The notes under the pieces: generated by a model | Seen by the model: the letters and a program-made list of their open reading frames with translations, nothing else | The model's database searches: none | What the model was told of the DNA's origin: nothing | Translations under genes and position numbers: made by a program | Origin: Topomyia yanbarensis | Taxonomy: Eukaryota; Arthropoda; Insecta; Diptera; Culicidae | Direction of reading: 5' to 3' | Length of the DNA: 64,000 nucleotides | Assembly: GCF_030247195.1 (NCBI RefSeq) | Contig: NC_080671.1 | Location: forward strand, 182,879,725-182,943,724 | Part shown: piece by piece, positions 21,394-32,348 of the stretch | Position numbering within the stretch: position 1 is the first letter of the stretch | Layout: every line of letters starts with the position of its first letter

Positions 21394-24300
21394 GTTCTAT
21401 ATGAATAGTGGCTTGACATTGCTGTCAGCCTTTGGCTCCACAAGGAGCCCCAATACACCTTTCATAATATGGCGGGTCCCCTCCGTATTCTGATGTCCGT
21501 TGGGAAAGTTCACAGGATTAACCCATATTCTGATAGCTCTAGCGATCGCACTGATAGGGTGGCCTCCTTCGATCTTTGCTTGAGGTTACATTCACCGCTA
21601 AGTTCGACGATGTCCACCTGAGACTGTTTAGGACTTTACTGTACTGGTGTGTTGATGCCGTTGTTGTTATTTTTGTTATTGTTTATATAGTTTTAATAGT
21701 TGTGTTTTATTGTTTCCATTTTTGTCTCGCGAATAGGTGGTTTGTGTAATAGCTCCGCACCTGGTTTACCCGATTGAGCTAGAGTAGACACGGGCCGAAG
21801 CTCTATATTGACGAGGGCGCTAGATGTCCATGAAGCTGTTAGCTGTTTGAAATTGTAGCCCCTTACACCATGCATTCATCGGCATAATTCCTTTATTTAG
21901 GGCTCGGAATGGAGTTGGAAGGGATGAGGTATGCAGTGAGTAGGAAGTGAATTTCGCTTGCTTAGCATGTTTGCAAGCTTAGCCCAAAATGAGGCAGTTT
22001 TGTGCTGATTATTCCCTTACAAACAAGGTTTCACGTTCTCTACTTCGAGGCCTGAGAGGCACGATCATAACGTTTTGAAACCTTTGAACCCATCAACTAC
22101 TCTGATTAGTTCTACTTTTCGCAGGTGGTCAGACCACATGATAATGTCTGGTGATGGGGTAGTGATTCATCTCTCACGAACAATAATTCCATCGATTAAC
22201 GGGTGATCGAATTGAACCCTCCTAGAAATAACCAACCGGATGGTGAAACAAAGGTCGAAGAATCCCACGCCATGCGGTACTAGGAGTATCCAAACGAATC
22301 GACTGGTTCTTTAGTAGTCTACCCCCGGGAAACGCAATATCGTGAGATTTAACAACGCGGTACTCGGTCGTAATGATTTAAACGAGGTTTGACCCGACCC
22401 AAGAACTGAGAGTGGCTTTGGAAAGGTAAAAAGTATGCTTGCTGCAAGAATTTTATGCAGGAGTGTGGTGTTTATATGCCTGCAAAGGCAGTTGAAATCG
22501 GTGTAGTTATCATTCAAATGGGGCTGACATGCGCAGATCTTCTATAGTATAGAAGTTTCCAACCCCGTGTTATTTCAGTCGATGAAAACTTTGGCTTGCA
22601 AGCAATGGTGGTCAGAAAAAATCGCAGACAATAAGAAAACAACTCGTTTCGTGTGACCTTCACCGGGTCAGCTTAGCCAAACTTTGACCTCTTGAATCGG
22701 GTTCATCTACCAGTTCACCTCTTATGTAATGTTTTACGTTGCAGCATTCGACATAGTTACACTCTCAATTCACGGTAGGGTCACGGCAGTTAAATACCCA
22801 CTGGTAAAACTAATTCCTCATCATCGTTGGAACTTGTTTACCCACCTACAATCCATATTGTCACTCGCAATTTTTGATTACTTTTACTTGCCCCGGCAAC
22901 GTCCACAGTCAGTCGGACGCTCGGCAAGCGAATGTAAGTCAATGTTGTATATTAAATGCGAAACGATAATCGTTCAATGCCAGATGCTTGCAGCAGTCAC
23001 CGGACCGATTGTTTAAAAAACTGCTGCACGCAATTGAATGCTAGGTACGGGAGTACGGCAGCAACAACTTGCCAGTGGGTAGTGTTGGAATAGCTGTAAC
23101 TGGCTGGCTACCCACATACGTATATGTGACTCACAATGAATGTCCGATGGGAGAATGCGTTGGAAAAACACGCACCGATACATCGATATGAACCGTTCGT
23201 TGGCGTTGTTGTTTTCTGTATGACCGTGAACATGAATTCGCGGAAGGCTTCTCTTCGTGGCCAGGTCCGGTCAGCTGGTTCAGTTGGCGCCCGATAGAGA
23301 GAGGAGAGCGGCAATTTAGCAGCGCCAAATCGGAGCGGAAGATGATAATTTTTATGACTTTCCACGTTGCTTTGGGTGCGGGGTAAATATGTTTGTTCGA
23401 TTTTCCGGCAGCATTGTAAATGATCAGTTTGGTGTTAAACGAGATACAGTTTCAGATTAGTTTGCAGTTTAAAACGATGAGCTGCGGCAGAAATTTGCTG
23501 TAAAAATAAAATAAACTACTTCACACTCTAGCCACAATGGCCGGAGGTCGCCAGATCGGACAAGAAGAAGAACTAGTTCTTTCGAATAAATGCCCTGGTG
23601 GACTGACCGGCACAGCAATGCCCGGGAGGTATCACATCGGACTCGGACCTGATGATGGGGCTGATGTTGAATCGATTGAACGATCGATAAACACGTCTCA
23701 AAAGTGACTCCACTGCGGAGTGCATCTCCAGTTCAACGTTGCAGAAGAGGTGCGTTGTTTTGCGAAAAAAAAAATAACAGCTAAATGATTGTCCTCCCCG
23801 CGCCGGCTTGCGAACAACACGGCGTTTTACCCATTTGTAAGCGTTGTTGTACATGGGCAAAACAGCGGCCACCTTTTAAACTAGTTCCCCTCTCCGGTGA
23901 GCGAACCCCGAAAGCCACCGGGTAATCAGATGCAGAATCTCTTAATCGCCAATAAATTAGCGCAGGAACGATGATTATCGCCTGTTTCGTCCTCTTCAAG
24001 TCGACCACTTTCTGGGCTCCTTCGGGGTGGTTTTGTAATCATTTGCTTGAACTTGTTCAGTTCACGTTTGTGGGGAGCACTCATTTGTTAGTCTACTCTA
24101 TAGCTCTTAAGCCGCGGATGACGTGGCGTCTGTTGGCCTAGCAGTATTCTGAACTATTAATAGGATTGGCAAAGATGTGTTTTGTTTTTTTATTTGTTCA
24201 AGAAAAAGAGTATGTATATGAAGCCTATAAGGATTTTTATAATGGAAATAAGGTCCCCAATCTGAGATTTTATCAGCCTCCAAGTGAGAATGTAAATAAA

Positions 24301-25159
24301 TGAAAACGAGAATCATTTTGCCTTTACAAAAAACTCGATTCGCTGCACCAAACACATTTTGGAAGCGCTATTTAATATCTACATACCAGGATCTTACACG
24401 AAAATTCTAGTCGTTGGAATAGTTTTTTCGAATTATTAATATCTGCAGAAGTTTCATTGCTCCGCGAACGGCGGAAGTCGTCTACACTCTGGACGATGTG
24501 CAACATGTTTACAGCTGAAACTGTTCGGTGTTTTGTGATCGACTGAGTCGACTGATTTTGTTATCCAGCCGTACTTCAAGCAAAGTGGATCCCATTTTTA
24601 CTTTCCTGTCATTCTTTGACTCGCATTTCGATTTCCCTTAACTCAAATAATTTCTATCCCGATATTCTTCACGATCTTACTTTAACCACTCCCGTGCGTA
24701 AATGGTCTGTTCGTAGAGAGACCTGAATAACATATGTTGAACATTATTTGCAATCAAAGATTCCAATCACCCCTTTGAAATCATATTGAATTCCGTCGGG
24801 CCTCTTACGAGCTTCTTCCGGACCAAGGCAAAATAAATCGTTAAATATTCTGAAGACTTCAACTCAATTCACGCAACGATTTTCGGTCTTTATAAACATT
24901 TCAAAGGTTCTAACTGTGTTCAGGATTGTGTATTTCAGTATGGAGTGCAATTAAATTGCTTGCGACAAGCTTTTTACGAAGGAGTATCGCATCTACGTGC
25001 CCACTTACAATGTTGTGATCAACGGGGCGGTTGAAGATGAGAGTTTCACATGCGTTGATCTGTAGGAATACGTGGTTGACTATTTACAGAAACCCTGCGA
25101 ATCCACGCATGACAGTAGTCAGTAAAACATTACGTTAACAATAAAATGAATTTATTATC
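21394..25159. other. Large unassigned region
   Basis: About 3.8 kb without recognised elements. The part from about 22.7 to 24.1 kb has more balanced base composition than its surroundings and many short frames on both strands (for example 22729-23016 +, 23108-23365 -, 23573-23872 -), but none shows a domain, a long frame or convincing splice signals. It may be unique host DNA such as an intron or UTR. I cannot support a gene. Confidence 0.4.
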
Positions 25160-25245
25160 AACAGGAAATGACAACAGACTCGCGTGGAGGTATGAGATAG
25201 GAGACTTGTGATAACTATGTTCTCTCACCGTTTGACGACCAGTGC
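25160..25245 (+). repeat. Dispersed repeat, partner of 41250-41345
   Basis: GACTCGCGTGGAG, then ATGAGATAGGAGACTTGTGA and CCGTTTGACGACC, is found in inverse orientation at 41250-41345 with about 85 percent identity by eye. Its nature (LTR, UTR or other) is unknown; no coding signal. Confidence 0.65.
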
Positions 25246-25386
25246 ATTGAGCTACATACTAATCAATATGTCTCGAGCTACACCCCCTTCAGACTTAATT
25301 GGCCGCATTTTCCAGTCAATCCAAGCTCTCAACGCAAGAAACGAGATGATTTCGTTAATTCTTCGTTAGGGCAGTTGGTTCAATTA

Positions 25387-25758
25387 TTAAACACTTTTAC
25401 CGTTGTCTTCCGTTTTAATTCGACAATGATGAACAAAATGCAAAATTGCACTACGGCTACGACTTGCAGCCTTCTTCAGTGTATTGTATCAGAATGAAGA
25501 AAATACCCTCTGTACCGCTTTATGTACCGAAAAGGCAGGTAGAAATTAGGTAACTTAGGTGTGTGAAGATGATCATTTGCGTACGGGTAATGTTTGGAAA
25601 AGCCATGTGTATCCGTTACCTTGATCTCGATTGAGTAAAGACTGAAGAAGGCTGCAAGTCGTAGCCGAAATACGTATCTGCAACAGAAAAGTGCAACTTT
25701 GCATTATCTTTATCATAGTGGAATTAAAACGGAAGACAACGGTAAAAGTGTTTAATAT
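25387..25758. mobile_element. Fold-back element, arms about 95-118 bp
   Basis: Left 25387-25480 and right 25641-25758 are inverse copies: TATTAAACACTTTTACCG, TTGTCTTCCGTTTTAATT, GGCTACGACTTGCAGCC and TTCTTCAGT. The right arm holds about 20 bp absent from the left (around the ACGTATTTC side). The interior of 160 bp is non-coding. An 11-mer GTTGGTTCAAT flanks the element at about 25374 and 25800, not immediately adjacent, so I do not claim it as a target duplication. Confidence 0.8.
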
Positions 25759-25759
25759 A

Positions 25760-26994
25760 ACATTGCACTAAGTCGCTCAAAACAGTGCTTTTGTTAAAGA
25801 GTTGGTTCAATGTTGAGCCCCTGAAAATTATGGAGCGACCGGAATAAGCATTTTTCAATAGATAATTTTTAAAATATTTGAACGTTTGTTATTTAACGAC
25901 ACAAAATTCCGGACTGACTTCATTCTTGTGTGAAAATCGTAAAACGAACAAAACATCGCTAGGATAGTATTCACAGTTTTAAAAACAATTTTTTTGAGAG
26001 TAGCTGGAGCTGTAGCTGTAAGCTTGGGTCTCGGGATGGCTGAATCACTACAATCTCAGACTGAGGCGGGGAATGTCTCCAACTAAAACACTGCTTAAGG
26101 CCAATTGCAGCGGGCCGTGATTCTGATTGTGATGTTAAGTGTAGGGTTCAGATTTGCGGATGTGAAGACTTCACGATCGCGTGGGAATGAGCTTGAATCC
26201 GTGTAGATCAGATTATCAGTGCTATTCCCTTCACTAAATCCTCGGGAGGTTTTGCGTTTGGGTGTAGCTGTGCGTAGATGATTGCGATTGCATGTTTGTT
26301 TTTGTGTATCGTCGCGAAACGTTCGAGCGTTTGTATGTTCGATCGCGTCGCGTGTGCGTGCGTGTTTAAATGCGATTTTATAACCATGTGCCTATTCGCA
26401 TGTGTTCTTGGATGATCGCACGGATGGTGAATCGAATACTTAATATTCAGTGCACGGTTCAGATGCTAGAAGAGAGTGAGCTCACCCATATCGTGCTGTT
26501 TAGTGAATTTGAGCGTAATTTCTTTTTGATTAGTCCAATTGAGGGCTGTTTGGACCGAGGGCAGGGTCTTCTAGACGTGACAGATATATGTGGGTGTGGC
26601 CCATTAGGAGATTGATAACAGTCTATTATCTTTCTCTGGACGAAACCAGCCTAGAGGCCGTGTGGTATCCGGCAGGTTGAAGTATCTCAACCAAGAATTG
26701 ATTTACTGGGTTCTTGCTCCCATGTCGTAAGAGGAGACTTAAAACAGGAGTCCTCAAATCAAGGTGTTTCTCCGTGCGGAGGACTGCATGGCTGGTAGGA
26801 CTAAAATATCGCGCACGGTATCTCTGACACGGTAGACGTTTGTTTCTTCGCAAATCTTGGGATTCGAAAGGTGGTCATGTTTCTAAAACCCATTTAGGGG
26901 TTCGCTAAAGACGATTTTAAGCCAACGTGTTTGGTATCTTTTAGCTGCTCTACAACAAGTGCCGATGATGAAATTTATAGTGCTATGATCGAGT
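25760..26994 (+). other. Probable 5' non-coding part of the LOA-like element, plus spacer
   Basis: GC-richer, stop-dense DNA directly upstream of the endonuclease fragment (for example GTTTGCGTTTGGGTG, CGTCGCGAAACGTTCGAGCG and a GTGTGCGTGCGTG run near 26350). No ORF1 with zinc knuckles could be read. I infer that part of this is the element's 5' leader because of position only. Confidence 0.3.
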
Positions 26995-28035
26995 ATGTTT
27001 AGAGTAGCACAAATTAATCTTCAGCATAAACGTACAGCAACTATTAATCTATCCCGTATTTTGCAGGAAGGAAAAGCTTCCATAGCTTTGGTTCAAGAAC
27101 CGTATTTCCATAAAAGAAGCTTCTATGTTGGAAAACGACTTAACCCCGTCTTCGTAGCTTTTAGCAAAACTGGCATGGCAAATCCACGTGAAATGTCTCG
27201 TGCATGTATACTTGCGAATAGTACTATTGACGCATGTCTTACATCCGACCTCACAACTCACGATATTTGTGCTGTCACAGTCAATATCACTGTTGATAAC
27301 ATAAATAGAAAATACGTCTACTGTTCGACATATTTTCCGCATAATTAACCATCACCTTTTGATGATTTCAAAAGGATCATACTGTGGCAGAAATGGGTTT
27401 CCTCTTATAATCGGCAGTGATGCAAATTCCCACCATATAAGTTGGGGCAGCTTTGATATCGATTTTACAGGTACGGAATTGGTGAACGACTTAAGCAGTA
27501 CAAATCTGCACATACTTAATGTAGGAAATCGCCCAATATTTGCACGAGCTGGCAGAGAAGAAGTGTTAGATGTTACTCTCTACTCTGACAGTATTACGCA
27601 TGAGTTGGCAAACTGGCTCGTACCAAACGAGCTCGAACCGTCGTTATCTGATCATAAGTACATAGTCTTTGATCATTTAAATGTCTAGCTAGATATCGTC
27701 ACATATCGTAATCCGAAATCTACGAACTGGGATATCTACGAAGAGGACCTTGCCACTAGGTTTCAGAGGTATCTTCCGATGAGTGAATATCCAAGTGACT
27801 TAGATGAGATCGTGGATAAAACAAACCCACTCATAATAGCAGCATACCAAGAGGTTTGTCCGCTTCGAATTATGCGTGCTTCTAGAGGAACACCTTGGTG
27901 GAATACCGAACTTTTTCGACTCAACAAGTTATGTAGAAGAGCTTGGAACTGCACACGCAGGGACTGGTCGGAGGCAACCGACCACATGTGCTCCAAGGTA
28001 CCCCAAGTTAACATACCTAAGAAAGAAGTAATCAA
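26995..28035 (+). pseudogene. LOA/I-type non-LTR retrotransposon endonuclease fragment
   Basis: Starts MFRVAQINLQHKRTATINL with LVQEPY (26995-27348), the N-terminal APE-like endonuclease motifs (Asn and Glu catalytic positions). A frameshift follows; 27359-27688 continues with LIIGSDANSHHISWGS (the D-x-N signature) and SLSDHKYI (the S-D-H motif). After a stop, the linker RGTPWWNTELFRLNKL follows (about 27885-27935), the conserved PWWN segment between endonuclease and RT. The RT itself is missing: downstream sequence from about 28000 is unrelated AT-rich DNA. LOA clade is my best guess, with I or Jockey group as alternatives. It is dead through a frameshift, stops and loss of the polymerase. 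Confidence 0.8.
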
Positions 28036-28039
28036 GAAA

Positions 28040-29614
28040 GAAGACGGCTAAACTAAGTTCACTCGAAAACACACGATGCATCAAACAGCGAAAATCAAAA
28101 CTCTAGCGACGTCTACAAGGACACAAACACAAGCGGGAAGTGCGACCAGGATAGTCGACAGAATCAATATTATTTATTTATCTATTTTGAGTGGTATCCT
28201 TGAAATGTATTTTAGTATTAAAATGGCGAATGATCCTCGAAGTTAAAATTTCAATGAGTAAATAATAATAGCTAGTTGGAGCGATAAGAAAACGAATTAT
28301 ACTAATCAATCTTCAAAAATTATTTTGAATGGAATTCGGTTTCAGAACTACAGCATGTTGGACGTTCGTACTAATCAGTGCTGCATTCGGTAACCGTAAA
28401 CAGAAAACCTTCCTACACGGTCGCAAGCACTCTTATTCGACTCTCTTTCCGTGTATGTTCTCACACTGAGATATCAACATATACTGTCAGTCATACTACG
28501 TGAGTGCCTTTGCGGAAAAATGTTGTCTTTTTGCTCTTTTGCTCACTTCGTTTCGTTTCAGCTTGACTGAAACCTCTCGATGACAGTCAGTTTCGCAAAT
28601 CATTGTCATTAAGTCTGGCAAGGGAAGTTTTATATTCCGCACAATACAGCCCCGTGAAAACTGTTTGTTGCCTGAAGCTGCCATCAAATGCCAATAGCGC
28701 TAGCTATGTTTCAAATGTTCAAGGTATGTTCACATGAACTGTATAACACTGTTTAAAAGTTGGAATCAAAACAAGTAATTAATAACAATATATGAAAATT
28801 CACGCTTTCTTCTTCTTCTCCACAAAATCCGAACGCTTTAATAACCTGAGTACCAGTTAAGCACATCAAAATGAAGTTTGTTTGCATTCGAAAAGTTTCA
28901 GGTCGAGTTAACAACATTGGCTCGCAGCAAAGTGAACGTTGCTTAAAGCGCGTTCGCTGTCATTTTTGACAACTAGCCGAGCCAGAAAGCCAGCTTATGT
29001 TGGCTTCACTCATTTTTTAAAGAAACGTCAAAACATTCACCCTCTTGGCACAATACAAGCCTTGTATTCAATATTACAGTTCAAATACATTACCTATTTA
29101 AAATTGGTTTGGTTGCTAACCGAAGATTGTTCGAGAAAAATTGTATTTTAATTTCCTTCGCCGTTTGGATAAGAGCAGTAATAGAATTGTAATATTTAAT
29201 AATATAATATTCGTGTTGTATTCTATGGGCTTCCATAATAATATGAAATTGACTTTTGTTTATTCGTAATCGCAGTAGGCAGAGTTAAAGTGCAAGGAAA
29301 TCAAAACAAATAGATTTTAGTTTTTGCGTCATGTTGATGTGTTAGGTTAGTTAAAAATGTGCTCTATCTCATGATAATTATGTTTACAGTAAACCAGGTC
29401 AAAAAGCGTATAAGTATCTTTCAAGTTTAATTATCCTTATATTACTGTTTTCATTCGAATTTAAGGAAAGTGGAGAAGGGTCAATAAATACTGGCTAGTG
29501 ATTGAATGATATGGTAATAATTCAATGAATAAAAACTACGCTTGTTGAATTTACGAGGTAGACAAAACAGCGCGAGGTAAAAAAAATGGAAAGAGGAGAA
29601 TTCCTGAGCGTTTT
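28040..29614. other. AT-rich spacer, nothing recognised
   Basis: Short frames only, for example 28496-28687 (-) and 28939-29151 (+), without recognisable domains. No inverted termini noted. Confidence 0.4.
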
Positions 29615-29835
29615 TTTTCAAAAAGACATCTGCAATGAGTGACTCTCTTTGTTTACTTTCTCTTTGGATTTGTATGGCGTCACTATAGCACTTTTCACTT
29701 ATTGCACAGTACAGATCGTAAGACGGTGGTTTTGACTAGCAACTAGTTGAGGGATAAATGTTAAAGCGACCGAATTATTAACAGAAGAGAAAGTAAACAA
29801 AGAGAGTCACTCATTGTAGATATGCCGTTTTGAAT
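29615..29835. mobile_element. Fold-back element, arms about 50 bp
   Basis: Left 29615-29664 and right 29785-29835 are inverse copies sharing AATGAGTGACTCTCTTTG and TTTACTTTCTCTT almost perfectly. The 120-bp centre is non-coding. Target duplication not seen. Confidence 0.75.
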
Positions 29836-30298
29836 AAAAGGTCTAGAATTTGCATTGTGTGCTCACTTGACTCTGCTGTCTGCGCTGCGTACCCAAGACG
29901 GATACAGGTGTGCACATTTTTTTCTGTGTGTGAGTGCGGTTGTTATTTTTCTTTGATGAAGCCGAAAAAACAAGAGGATAAGAAGAAGAAAAGCACAAGC
30001 AAATGACGTAGTGGGCCTTTCTGTTTCCATAATTTTTTTTCGGTTCGGTCATAGTTAATTTAATCGGTTTTTTTCGAAGTAAAAAGTGTCCCGAAGTGTT
30101 CTAATAGGTAGATCCGATGTAAAACTCAGCCTTTTCTCACTTTTCATCGTGCGTTAAAGAATCAGGATGCTCGTTCGTTCACTTCAAGGGCCCCGGCCGC
30201 CATGCTTAATTTTGCAAGTATTAAACTAATACACACAAAAGTGTCAAATATTCCCACCTTTCTCCCATCTTGCTGCGTACCGTCATTTTTTTCTCACT
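29836..30298. other. Spacer, nothing recognised
   Basis: Mixed-composition DNA without a gene or repeat that I can identify. It ends at the hAT target site. Confidence 0.35.
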
Positions 30299-30306
30299 CT
30301 CCCTCG

Positions 30307-31162
30307 TAGGGTTGCCACCCTTCCGGGTTTGACCCGGAGACTCTTCTGGAGCGATCTCCGGGTTTTACATCAATTTCTCCGGGTTTGGTGGGAAGAAGCA
30401 TAGTATCAATTTTTTTGGAATTAATTGATTCTTTTCCAACTAACCCTTCGTTTCAAGGTGGTGAAGATGAGTTCACCAAATATTGCTGATTTGTTTCACA
30501 AAGCAATGAAAACGATGTAATATTTCGCTATAGGTTACAATTGAAATGTTGCATTCTACTAAGTCGCTTAAAATGCTGTAAAAAAGTTATTGTGTTGCAA
30601 ATTTTACCTAATCACTTCACTGTTAGTGGTGTTTATCACCAGCTGCACCAAGGGTATGGCAGATTTCTTCTAATCCAACTGACTAGGTCAACATCAAACG
30701 AGTTCTTCCGGTGTTGTTGCTACTCCTGCAACGACCCTTGTGTGTTGGGTAGGGGGTTGCCCCCTGGTTTGCCCTTTTGTTGCGACCTCTGGTAATGAAT
30801 AACCGACACCACATAGTGCTTCCCATGTGATGCCGCAGCCTTGCCTCCTTTTCCTGTTAGTTGTGGAGGAGAGCGATGATCATGCGACTTATCCTCCACA
30901 GCGAGAGTAGCTGGTGCTTTTGTATTCTTGTCACTTAGGCGGGGAAGTGAAATATTACACCAGATTAAACCGATAAAACCATTCTCAAACGTTAAAAATT
31001 TACAGCTTTACTATAACGTAGTTATAAAAAGCGGTTAAAGTGCTTTAAAATGCCGAACAATCGCTTTGATTCCAATTTCTGTCTCGTTCCACTCAAAATT
31101 CACTACCCCCCCAGGTCAGTAAAAATCTCCAGGTCAAAGCCTCTCCAGAGGTGGCAACCCTA
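30307..31162. mobile_element. 856-bp non-autonomous hAT with perfect 8-bp target duplication
   Basis: Termini TAGGGTTGCCACC (left) and GGTGGCAACCCTA (right) are perfect inverse 13-mers. The octamer CTCCCTCG lies immediately outside both ends (30299-30306 and 31163-31170). Subterminal words are related too (GACCCGGAGA on the left, TGACCTGGAG in inverse on the right). An 8-bp duplication supports hAT mobilisation. The interior holds an 84-codon frame (30541-30795) that resembles no transposase I know, so this is a deletion derivative or MITE-like passenger. Confidence 0.9.
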
Positions 31163-31170
31163 CTCCCTCG

Positions 31171-31821
31171 TCACTGTTGCTGGCACTCACTATGCTCAGT
31201 TTTGGTTGCTCAAGTTCTCTCAATTGATCATTTTGAAGTTTTACGTACATTTTGATGAAAAAGTGATAGTCATGATTTCGTGCAACTCTGGACCTGAGTG
31301 GGTCAAACGCAGTGAAGCGGGCATTTTTCTCAATACCTGATTTGTGAAACTTGTGAGCTTGATTAAAAAAATATTCGACATATTGGTTTTGTTCATGGAT
31401 CATTTTATAGCGCGGTTAAACACATTTATTGCTATCGGTTTGCATAACTTCAGTTCTTGTATCGTAATAATTTATATTTGAGTTCTTATCGCCTTTGCAT
31501 ATTTAAATCTTCGTTTGCCGATTTGTAAAAGTTTTTCCTGCCATGAAGTGATTCGCTGCACCATGGATAATTACGCCATATTACATTTTTCAAATTTCAA
31601 AATAACGGTTTGGTTTACACGATTGTTCCAAGAGTTATAAACTGTATATTTTTCTTTACACTAGAAAAATTTTCACAAGCCGATTCATTCTGCTTACTGA
31701 ACGGCCGGTCTAATAGGAAATTTATGAAAATCTAAAATTCGAGAAAGTTTTCATTTCTACGAACTTCAATTTTTTCTAAGAAATTCAGAAATTAAAAAAA
31801 GTTTTAGCATCTGACGTATGT
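31171..31821. other. AT-rich spacer, nothing recognised
   Basis: Opposing frames 31050-31340 (+) and 31134-31403 (-) overlap the end of the hAT and carry no domain. No repeats identified. Confidence 0.35.
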
Positions 31822-31825
31822 TTAA

Positions 31826-32344
31826 CCCATTCATGCCCATGTTGTTTGTGGACAACAACGTTTTTAAACAGCTATAACTTTTGATTGGGGCAAGATTTGC
31901 TCACAAAAACAAGTAAGGCTAATAAATGTGACTATTGGCTTTCATTTGAGTATTAACTGTTACACGGATCAGCTCTAGAAATGAAGTTATTGCAATTAGT
32001 CTGATTGAACTCCGATGGAGCAGTGCTGCCAGGGACCGTTTACGTTGACGACGGAAAATGAATTTTTCATATAACTTCTTTATGTTGCAATATTAGTGAA
32101 AACTAATAAAACTTATCAATTTGGACTATTTTTGGCTACGTTTTCCACGCAGTTGTACTATTGTAAATATTCTAGGAGAATTGCAGTGAGCATTAGAAGG
32201 TAAAAATTGAGCAGCTTCTAGCACTGCAAGGAAAGCACCTACCTTTATGAAAAATTGTTTTTGGAGTTTCTTGACCCCACCGTTTTAAAGAAAAAATAGT
32301 TTTGAAACCCTACATGCACTAGAAAAAAGTTGGGCATGAAAGGG
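31826..32344. mobile_element. 519-bp piggyBac-type MITE flanked by TTAA
   Basis: Left terminus CCCATTCATGCCCATGTT and right terminus, read inverse, CCCTTTCATGCCCAACTT. Both are preceded by TTAA (31822-31825; 32345-32348). The CCC..GGG ends next to a TTAA target are the piggyBac-superfamily hallmark. The interior is non-coding. Confidence 0.8.
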
Positions 32345-32348
32345 TTAA

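Noticed and set aside
25374..25811. GTTGGTTCAAT on both sides of the fold-back at 25387-25758 as a target duplication
   Set aside because: The right copy lies about 40 bp outside the element end, so it is not an adjacent duplication.
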